DNA of 8,989 nucleotides, taken from contig JBLFWJ010000139.1 in NCBI GenBank assembly GCA_047611425.1, forward strand, positions 1 through 8,989, written 5' to 3'. The DNA is from JBLFWJ01 sp047611425. GTDB taxonomy: Bacteria; Bacteroidota; Bacteroidia; UBA10329. Under the pieces are notes generated by a model, which was not told the origin of the DNA, searched no databases, and worked only from the letters and a program-made list of their open reading frames with translations. The position numbers were made by a program, and so were the translations under genes. Shown in pieces: positions 1 to 5,810 of this stretch; position 1 is the first letter of the stretch, and each line of letters begins with the position of its first letter.

Positions 1-230
1 AGAAACCAGATTAGAAGAGGTTATTGCTCATTTGCTAATCACCCGCATTGGGCGTTTAAACGCGTTATCAGGTAGGCCCAGTATCTTCAAAAATTCGCTG
101 GTAAAAACGGGTTAGTAAAAGGCCTTACCAACGTAGTAGTGGTTTCTAAAAACCGAGGAGTTTCAAAGCTGATAAGAAGTGGTACTTAAATGCCTGATTT
201 AACTATTTTTGGGGGCTTCTGCCTTTAACA
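1..230. other. Upstream region without a supportable gene
   Basis: No convincing gene is visible. On the plus strand one frame is open from the window edge to a TAG at 113-115 (37 codons). Another is open from the edge to a TAG at 73-75 and again from 76 to a TAA at 187-189. These lengths are expected by chance, and I recognise none of the peptides, although one could be the tail of a gene truncated by the window edge. The minus strand is broken by stops in all frames. GGTAGGCC at 71-78 could pair, with one bulge, with GGCCTTACC at 121-129, but the loop is long and no T run follows. The last 30 bases contain the candidate promoter element listed separately. Confidence 0.5.
204..211 (+). promoter_or_regulatory. 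Candidate Bacteroidota -7 promoter element (TATTTTTG)
   Basis: TATTTTTG fits the TAnnTTTG -7 consensus known for the primary sigma factor of Bacteroidota. It lies 19 bases before the ATG at 231, so transcription would begin about 13 bases upstream of the start codon. No good TTG/TTTG -33 partner is visible at the usual spacing (around 178-184), so the call is weak. If real, it would drive the four-gene cluster. Confidence 0.3.
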
Positions 231-764
231 ATGATTCAGCCCCGATCAGTCCTTTTTTTCTATGCCTTTTCGACCATTTTGTTGTGGTCGTGTAGCAGCA
301 ATTCAGAGCTTACCGTTCGTGAGTTTGAAGACGGAGATGAGCTGGTTCAAATGCAGTATGACGGAGAAGAAACCGCAAGCCACTTGGTAAAGGAGGTTCG
401 GTTCTACAAGGAAGGTCCCAAAAAGATGGTTACGCCTATGAAGGAAGGCAAGGTGGAAGGTATAGTCGAATACTATTACCCTAGCGGCCATCTTAAGGAA
501 ACAGTTAGTTTTAAAAATGGTGTGCAAGATGGGCCGTTCCGTAGTTATGATTCGGAGGGGATTTTGGTGTTTGAAGGCACAATGAAAAATGGAATGAAAC
601 AGGGGCCGTGGACCACTTGGTATGATGAGGTTCAAAAATCGGAAGAGCGTTATTATCAAAATGACGAGTTACATGGCCAATGGACATTCTGGTATATAGA
701 CGGGGCTAAAAAACGAGTGGAGGAGTATAAGAATGGTGCACTCATAAAGCAAACCGAATTTTAA
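231..764 (+). CDS. Lipoprotein with MORN-like (YwqK-type) 24-residue repeats
   Basis: 177-residue protein of unproven function. The N-terminus has a hydrophobic stretch (about residues 7-20) ending in L-W-S-C, so Cys21 is the likely lipidated residue after signal peptidase II cleavage. Tryptophan at -2 is unusual, but SSNS follows as in many lipoproteins. The rest is MORN-like repeats of the type found in YwqK-family proteins, with G-x-W/F near the unit start, an aromatic pair, a central G and K-N-G near the end. Clear units begin at bases 456, 528, 600 and 672, exactly 72 bases apart, and a degenerate unit fits the same register at 384. Such repeats form beta-hairpin solenoids and usually mediate binding; no catalytic residues are seen. 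Family annotation often reads 'YwqK family antitoxin', but an exported lipoprotein is unlikely to neutralise a cytoplasmic toxin. Its TAA overlaps the next ATG (TAATG), implying translational coupling. The ATG at 231 is favoured because it gives a complete signal sequence. Confidence 0.93.
   Translation: MIQPRSVLFFYAFSTILLWSCSSNSELTVREFEDGDELVQMQYDGEETASHLVKEVRFYKEGPKKMVTPMKEGKVEGIVEYYYPSGHLKETVSFKNGVQDGPFRSYDSEGILVFEGTMKNGMKQGPWTTWYDEVQKSEERYYQNDELHGQWTFWYIDGAKKRVEEYKNGALIKQTEF
384..743 (+). repeat. Five in-register 24-residue MORN-like units in the first gene
   Basis: Units start at 384 (degenerate), 456, 528, 600 and 672, with an exact 72-base period. Conserved positions are G at unit position 2, an aromatic at 4, an aromatic (mostly Tyr) at 8, and G at 11 in several units. 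The final unit is followed by a short tail to the stop. The DNA itself is too diverged to be a recent tandem repeat; the periodicity is in the protein. Confidence 0.75.
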
Positions 765-1552
765 TGCGCCAACTACTAATTACCTCAATATTAGTGCTCT
801 TTTCAAGTGCTGCGTTCGCACAAGATATTGTTGAAGAGACATACCCTAGGGGCCAATTAAAGGTAAAAGGTCAAGTAGAGGACGATGCTAAAACAGGACT
901 TTGGACATCTTGGTACGAGGATGGGGTTAAAATGAGCGAAGGAACTTATCTCAGCGGTAAAAGAGATGGCAAATGGGAGGAATGGTATGAGAACGGAAAA
1001 AAATGGAGTTTGGCCTTCTTCAAAGACGATGTTCCTCACGGACGCTACGAAGATTTTGACATGAATGGCGGAAAGGTGGAAGAAGGAGAAATGAATATGG
1101 GTATACCCAATGGTGCGTTCAAGTCATGGTATAACTCAAACTTTCTGAGAAGTAGCGGAGAATTCACCGATGGGCATAAAACAGGAAAATGGACCATTCA
1201 TTATGAGAATGGCAACCAAGCTTCGGAAGGAGAATACAAATTCAGTAAGCGTGTTGGGCAATGGGAAACGTGGCATGAGGGAGGAAAGATGAAAAGTAGA
1301 GGGGTTTACTTTGCAGGTATACCTCATGGTTTATGGGAGTATTGGCATAAAGACGGTGCATTGCAGTTGAAGGGGGAGTACGTAGGAGGGAAGAAAGAAA
1401 GTGAATGGACTGAGTGGCATGACAATGGCCAAATGAAGAGCAAAGGCTCTTATTTAAATGATGTTGAGAATGGAAGATGGGACTATTGGAACTTTGACGG
1501 TTCGTTAGATCGAGAAGTTGAGCACGTACAAAAGCAACCAGAGGGACGATAA
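764..1552 (+). CDS. Secreted MORN-like (YwqK-type) repeat solenoid protein
   Basis: 262-residue protein of unknown function. Residues 1-19 form a classic Sec signal peptide: MRQ, then a hydrophobic core, then A-F-A before Gln20, matching signal peptidase I cleavage. There is no lipobox, unlike the upstream gene. The mature chain consists entirely of 24-residue MORN-like units with the pattern G-x-W-x-x-W-Y-x-[DN]-G, a GEY-like segment and a basic or GK turn. The product should be an extended beta-hairpin solenoid, a binding or scaffold protein in the periplasm or outside the cell. No enzymatic motif is seen. The start overlaps the previous stop by one base (TAATG), so translation is probably coupled. 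The large T9SS cargo gene starts nine bases after its stop. The YwqK 'antitoxin' family label is a poor guide for an exported protein. It is probably a paralogue of the upstream lipoprotein, sharing the 24-residue period. Confidence 0.95.
   Translation: MRQLLITSILVLFSSAAFAQDIVEETYPRGQLKVKGQVEDDAKTGLWTSWYEDGVKMSEGTYLSGKRDGKWEEWYENGKKWSLAFFKDDVPHGRYEDFDMNGGKVEEGEMNMGIPNGAFKSWYNSNFLRSSGEFTDGHKTGKWTIHYENGNQASEGEYKFSKRVGQWETWHEGGKMKSRGVYFAGIPHGLWEYWHKDGALQLKGEYVGGKKESEWTEWHDNGQMKSKGSYLNDVENGRWDYWNFDGSLDREVEHVQKQPEGR
821..1540 (+). repeat. Ten exact 24-residue units filling the mature second protein
   Basis: Units begin at 821, 893, 965, 1037, 1109, 1181, 1253, 1325, 1397 and 1469, each exactly 72 bases from the last, with no insertion or deletion. 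The first unit starts at Gln20, the predicted first mature residue. After the tenth unit only three residues (EGR) remain before the stop. The units starting at 1037 and 1109 are the most divergent in sequence but keep the length. Confidence 0.88.
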
Positions 1553-1561
1553 CCGTCCATA

Positions 1562-4500
1562 ATGATACTCTTATACAATCCTAGAATGTTGAGATTAAAA
1601 TTTATTTGGATTTTGGTGCTAGCGCTTAGCCCTTTGAGCCTATTCGCAACCCACATTGTTGGCGGTGAGGTCTTCTACACTCATTTAGGTGGAGACCAGT
1701 ACAGCGTTATCCTTTTGGTATATCGAGATTGCGATGGCGGACAGGCTGATTTAGATGATCCAGCACCTCTTGGAATCTATAATACCACCACCAATGCGTT
1801 GATTCAAACTGTTGATATGGATCTTGATTCTGTGGTACAGATTATCACGGAAATCAATTCGTCATGTGTTACTTCTCCGAATGATATTTGTGTTGAAGTA
1901 GGTTATTATACGGAGATAGTCACCCTAGATCAGATTTTGGCTGGGGGATATACTTTAACGTATCAGCGTTGTTGTAGAAATGGGATAACTCAAAATATCC
2001 TAACACCGGATGACATTGGAGCCACCTATACGACTACGGTACCTGGCACTAATTCATCACCGAATAATAGCAGTCCTTTCTTTTTAAACCTACCTCCAAA
2101 TTATATCTGTGCAGGTTTACCATTTACGTTTAATCATGTTGCCATCGATCCTGATGGTGATTCTTTGGTTTACGAACTGTGTACTCCTTATGAAGGTGGA
2201 ACTTCTGCCAACCCTGCACCAGATCCACCAGGCGCTCCTCCTTATGTTGAGCTAGGATGGGGTGCTGGATTTTCGACAGCGGATATGCTTGGTGGTGGGA
2301 GCGCACTATCAATGGATCCAGTAACGGGAGTTATTACAGCAACGCCCGGTGCTGAGGGAAACTTTGTGATTGGCCTTTGTGTTTCTGAGTATAGAAACGG
2401 GGTTCTTCTGTCTCAAACTAGAAGAGACTATCAAATAAATGTTGTGGATTGTGAAGCCCCGATTGCCGAGCCATTCGACACGAATGCTCAACCGGGTTTT
2501 CCATTCGTTAATTGCGAAGCAACCGTGGATTTCGAAGCCATTAACACAGCTGGATTTAGTATCCTTTGGGACTTTGGCGACCTAACAACAACTGCAGATA
2601 ATTCTACCGGTGCTAATCCTTCATGGACTTATCCTGGCCCCGGTGATTATGATCTTACCTTGATTGTATTCAATCCGATTAATCCGAACGATCCACTTTG
2701 TGCGGATACCGTAATTCAAACGGTGACAGTGCAGGATACTGTCCTTCCAGACGCTGGGCCAGACGCGCTTATCTGCGAAGGAGATTCAATTCAGATTGGA
2801 CCATCACCAGCGCCAGGATCAACCTATTCATGGACTCCGGTAGATGGTTTAAGTGATCCATCGGTTGCCCAACCAATGGCTTTTCCTAATGTGATTACCA
2901 CTTATACAGTGGTTGAAACGGATAGTGTTGGTTGCTCAGGCTTTGATGAAGTTATGGTCACCTTTATGCCTAATCCTACCATTACCGTTTCGAATGATAC
3001 CTCGGTATGTCCGAATACCGATGCGCAGTTATCAGCTGCTGGTGGAGTTTCCTACGAATGGTCTCCTCCCGCGACATTGAACAACCCAAATATTTTCAAT
3101 CCGATTGCAACGCCAATTGAAACGACTACCTATTATGTGTTGGTTACTGATGTTAATGGCTGTGAAGCTATGGACAGCGTTACGATAACGATGTTTGAAG
3201 TTGCTGCGTGGTCAGACACTTCGATATGTATGGGCGATGCAGCTCAACTAGGAGTTGAAGGTGGAGTGAGTTGGGTTTGGACACCGCCAGGTGATTTGAA
3301 TGATCCAACTGCACAGAATCCCATCGCCACCCCAACTGTTACAACCACTTACTTTGTATCTGTAACGGCTAGTACAGGTTGCGTTGCCGAGGACTCGATT
3401 ACAGTTACAATTGCGGATCCACCAACAGCATTTGCTGGTTTTGATCACGGAGTGTGTTCTGGACAAACAATTCAACTAGGTGCAACAGGAGGTGTTACCT
3501 ATTCATGGGAACCGCCTACAGGTCTAAATGACCCAAATATTGCCAATCCTATTCTCACGTTAAGCGGAGATTCTGCAACGTTAATCGTAACGGTTACTGA
3601 TCCTGCTGGATGTACCGATACGGACACGGTTACGGTTTGGGCTGAACCCCTTCCAGATGCACTTGCTGGTCCGAATTCAACTATTTGTATAGGTGAAAGT
3701 GTTAACCTCTTCGCTACTGGAGGAGAGTTTTATTCATGGGATCCAGCATCTGGTTTGGATAACCCAAGTATCGCCAACCCTTTGGCAACACCGGGAGTTA
3801 CAACTACATACACAGTGACAGTTGGACAGCCAACAGGAAATCTTGTAGCAAATGGAGATTTCAGCTTCGGTAATGTTGGATTCTTAAGTGATTATGGCTA
3901 TTCAACAAACTTGAATCCAGAAGGATTGTATTCTATCGTTACAGATCCAAGTACAGTTCATGGTGCTTTTGTAGGGTCGGATCATACTGGTAATGCGCCT
4001 CTTGATAGCTTTATGGTTGTTAATGGTGCAGGAACACCTGGCCTAAACGTTTGGTGTCAAACCGTAAGCGTTTCTCCGAACACGAATTATAGCTTCGGAA
4101 CATGGGTAAGTACAATGGTTACTGGTTCACCAGCAATACTCCAATTTAGTATTAACGGTGTGATTCTGGGCTCGCCATTTACGGCTCCAAATGTTCTGAA
4201 CCAATGGAATCAATTTGCAGAAGATTGGTTCTCAGGAACCGCAACTTCTGCTACTATCTGCATTGTGAATCAGAATACTACCACCGGAGGAAACGACTTC
4301 GGCATAGACGATATCTCGTTCTCAACGGTATGTACAAGCACAGCGGAGGTTACTATCACAGTTAACGAACTACCGGAAGCAAATGCTGGTGACGATACCG
4401 AGTTTTGTATTGGACAAGGTGTTCAGTTGAACGCTTCTGGTGGAGTTTCTTACTCTTGGACTCCACCTTTAGGACTTAACGATCCTAATATTTCTGACCC

Positions 4501-5800
4501 GCTTGCAAACCCAGTAACAACTACGGTCTATACCGTGACTGTGGCCGATGCCATTGGGTGTGAGAATACAGATCAGATTGTAGTTACCTTACATCCGCAA
4601 CTACCAGCAAGTGCAGGACCAGACCTTCAGGTGTGTTTCGGTGATGATATTGTACTTCAAGGATCTGGTGGCATAACTTTTTCTTGGGATCCTCCAACTT
4701 ATTTGGATAATTCAAATGAACAGCTCCCTATTAGTACACCTGATCAAGATATTAGCTATACGGTTACTGTTACCGATGTGCACGGTTGTGTAGCTTCGGA
4801 TGATATGAACGTAACGGTGATGGCATCACCTATTGTAGGCGCAGGTCAAGACAGCGTAATCTGTTTGGATGGATCATTGGTACTACAAGCAACGGGCGGT
4901 ACATCCTATACTTGGTTCCCGGTTGACGGTTTAAGTGATCCAAATATTGGAAATCCAAATGCATCTCCTTTCGGAGACATACTATACACGGTTATTGGAA
5001 CCGATAATAATGGATGTTCTAATATCGATTCGGTGTTCATTAGCTACTTCCGAGCTTCAGCCGCACCAGACTCAATTGTCTGCAATGGGGATAGTGTTCA
5101 GGCATTTGTTAGTGGAGGCGCCACCTTCCAATGGAGTCCGGTTGATGGAGTTAGCGACCCGAATTCTAGCTCTCCGTTCTTGAGTCCAGATGTGTCTACC
5201 ATTTATACGGTAACGGCCACAAGTAATGCTGGCTGCGATGCGATAGCCGAAGTTTCGATAGATATTTTAAGCCTGCCTGTTTCTTCTTTCGAAGTAGATA
5301 TGGAACCAAGTTGTGATGGAATATTTGCAGATTTTAATAACATGTCTACTGGTTCCGATAACTATTTATGGTTGTTTGGTGATGGTGATACGAGTATTGA
5401 TTTCAGCCCGGAGCATGTTTATCCGCCAGGGGCCGGAAGCGTAATCACGTTAATCGCCTACAATAATGAAGGGTTCTGTATTGATACGATGGTACTTGAC
5501 CTTACAGACCAATGGTATGGTAATGACACCATCGACATTACGAATTCAAGCGCCTTCACACCAAACTATGACGGGTTGAATGATTGCTTCAGACCAGCGT
5601 TTGATGGCCACTTCTCTGATTGCTACGAACTGCGCGTTTTTAGCCGATGGGGCATTCTTCAATTTGAATCAGTTGCCGGGCAAAATCACTGTTGGGATGG
5701 ACGTAACAAGTCGGGCGAGATGGCAACGCAAGGCACTTATTATTATATTGTCAACCTAAATGGAATTGAGCAGCACGGTTATGTGACGCTTATAGAATAG
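1562..5800 (+). CDS. Giant T9SS type B cargo protein with Ig-like and PKD repeats
   Basis: 1412-residue secreted protein, probably a surface adhesin or structural protein exported by the type IX secretion system. A Sec signal peptide ends at SLFA29, before THIVGGE. An in-frame ATG at 1586 (Met9) gives a more standard signal peptide and may be the true start. Residues 30 to about 298 form an N-terminal domain common in Bacteroidota T9SS cargo, with THIVGGE, paired cysteines at 137-138 (RCCRNG) and a DPDGDSL motif at 196-202. A PKD-like domain follows (WDFGD at 336-340). Residues 395-1235 hold nine Ig-like SprB-type repeats of about 75 residues, each with one early cysteine and one late cysteine; the fifth is interrupted by a jelly-roll-like module (760-923). 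A second PKD domain has WLFGDG at 1270-1275. The C-terminus (about 1322-1412) is a gliding-motility / type B sorting domain with FTPNYDGLND at 1332-1341, SRWG, WDGR and GTYYY. It starts nine bases after the previous gene and ends ten bases before the next. No catalytic motif is seen; the ligand is unknown. Confidence 0.96.
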   Translation: MILLYNPRMLRLKFIWILVLALSPLSLFATHIVGGEVFYTHLGGDQYSVILLVYRDCDGGQADLDDPAPLGIYNTTTNALIQTVDMDLDSVVQIITEINSSCVTSPNDICVEVGYYTEIVTLDQILAGGYTLTYQRCCRNGITQNILTPDDIGATYTTTVPGTNSSPNNSSPFFLNLPPNYICAGLPFTFNHVAIDPDGDSLVYELCTPYEGGTSANPAPDPPGAPPYVELGWGAGFSTADMLGGGSALSMDPVTGVITATPGAEGNFVIGLCVSEYRNGVLLSQTRRDYQINVVDCEAPIAEPFDTNAQPGFPFVNCEATVDFEAINTAGFSILWDFGDLTTTADNSTGANPSWTYPGPGDYDLTLIVFNPINPNDPLCADTVIQTVTVQDTVLPDAGPDALICEGDSIQIGPSPAPGSTYSWTPVDGLSDPSVAQPMAFPNVITTYTVVETDSVGCSGFDEVMVTFMPNPTITVSNDTSVCPNTDAQLSAAGGVSYEWSPPATLNNPNIFNPIATPIETTTYYVLVTDVNGCEAMDSVTITMFEVAAWSDTSICMGDAAQLGVEGGVSWVWTPPGDLNDPTAQNPIATPTVTTTYFVSVTASTGCVAEDSITVTIADPPTAFAGFDHGVCSGQTIQLGATGGVTYSWEPPTGLNDPNIANPILTLSGDSATLIVTVTDPAGCTDTDTVTVWAEPLPDALAGPNSTICIGESVNLFATGGEFYSWDPASGLDNPSIANPLATPGVTTTYTVTVGQPTGNLVANGDFSFGNVGFLSDYGYSTNLNPEGLYSIVTDPSTVHGAFVGSDHTGNAPLDSFMVVNGAGTPGLNVWCQTVSVSPNTNYSFGTWVSTMVTGSPAILQFSINGVILGSPFTAPNVLNQWNQFAEDWFSGTATSATICIVNQNTTTGGNDFGIDDISFSTVCTSTAEVTITVNELPEANAGDDTEFCIGQGVQLNASGGVSYSWTPPLGLNDPNISDPLANPVTTTVYTVTVADAIGCENTDQIVVTLHPQLPASAGPDLQVCFGDDIVLQGSGGITFSWDPPTYLDNSNEQLPISTPDQDISYTVTVTDVHGCVASDDMNVTVMASPIVGAGQDSVICLDGSLVLQATGGTSYTWFPVDGLSDPNIGNPNASPFGDILYTVIGTDNNGCSNIDSVFISYFRASAAPDSIVCNGDSVQAFVSGGATFQWSPVDGVSDPNSSSPFLSPDVSTIYTVTATSNAGCDAIAEVSIDILSLPVSSFEVDMEPSCDGIFADFNNMSTGSDNYLWLFGDGDTSIDFSPEHVYPPGAGSVITLIAYNNEGFCIDTMVLDLTDQWYGNDTIDITNSSAFTPNYDGLNDCFRPAFDGHFSDCYELRVFSRWGILQFESVAGQNHCWDGRNKSGEMATQGTYYYIVNLNGIEQHGYVTLIE
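2744..5266 (+). repeat. Nine Ig-like SprB-type repeats
   Basis: Units begin near 2744, 2969, 3194, 3413, 3644, 4364, 4592, 4820 and 5048 and are 73-77 residues long, apart from the fifth, which is about 240. The shared pattern is A-G-x-D, a cysteine followed by x-G-[DE/Q], GG-x-x-Y-x-W-[TS/D]-P, GL-[ND/S]-DP, P-x-A-T-P, TTTY-x-V-x-V, then GC and a final beta strand. One early and one late cysteine per unit suggests one disulphide each. These resemble repeats in SprB and other T9SS-exported surface proteins of Bacteroidota. Confidence 0.88.
3839..4330 (+). other. Jelly-roll-like module inserted in the fifth Ig-like repeat
   Basis: Residues about 760-923 do not match the repeat pattern. They begin N-L-V-A-N-G-D-F-S-F-G-N and contain VVNGAGTPG, VWCQTV, LQFSINGV and end in GIDDISF, the signature of a carbohydrate-binding-like beta-sandwich (DUF642/CBM-type) that recurs in Bacteroidota secreted proteins. 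It has its own cysteine pair (VWC, TIC). Family assignment is by recognition only; the ligand is unknown. Confidence 0.7.
5525..5797 (+). other. T9SS type B C-terminal sorting domain (gliding-motility CTD)
   Basis: Residues about 1322-1412 carry the type B signal: FTPNxDGxND at the start, LRVFSRWG in the middle, then CWDGR, SGE, GTYYYIV and a final GYVTLIE. Known role of the family: recognition by the T9SS at the outer membrane after Sec export. The usual FTPNGDG is FTPNYDG here. No RGD/KGD-like processing motif is expected in this class. Confidence 0.92.
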
Positions 5801-5810
5801 ACAATACAAA

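Noticed and set aside
2..115. Possible C-terminal tail of an upstream gene (37 codons)
   Set aside because: Open length is within chance expectation and the peptide is not recognised. A competing frame is similarly open, so no gene is called.
303..659. 118-codon open frame on the minus strand
   Set aside because: It lies wholly opposite the first repeat lipoprotein, whose frame has a signal sequence and periodic motifs. The antisense peptide shows no recognisable domain. The same applies to smaller antisense frames at 857-1039, 1136-1327, 2130-2491, 3248-3475, 5756-6496 and 7971-8207.
231..1552. Toxin-antitoxin locus (YwqK-type)
   Set aside because: Both proteins have export signals and no toxin-like gene is present in the window; the neighbours are T9SS cargo-type proteins.
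1544..1558. Inverted repeat after the second gene considered as a terminator
   Set aside because: The stem is only five base pairs and no T run follows, so it is not an intrinsic terminator.
4935..5183. 82-codon plus-strand open frame in another frame
   Set aside because: It is nested inside the repeat array of the 1412-residue protein, whose in-frame repeats 8 and 9 are clearly coding. The alternative peptide has no recognisable features.
2744..5266. Periodic array considered as CRISPR or DNA satellite
   Set aside because: Periodicity of about 225 bases is at the protein level with diverged DNA and an uninterrupted reading frame. There are no short identical direct repeats with unique spacers.
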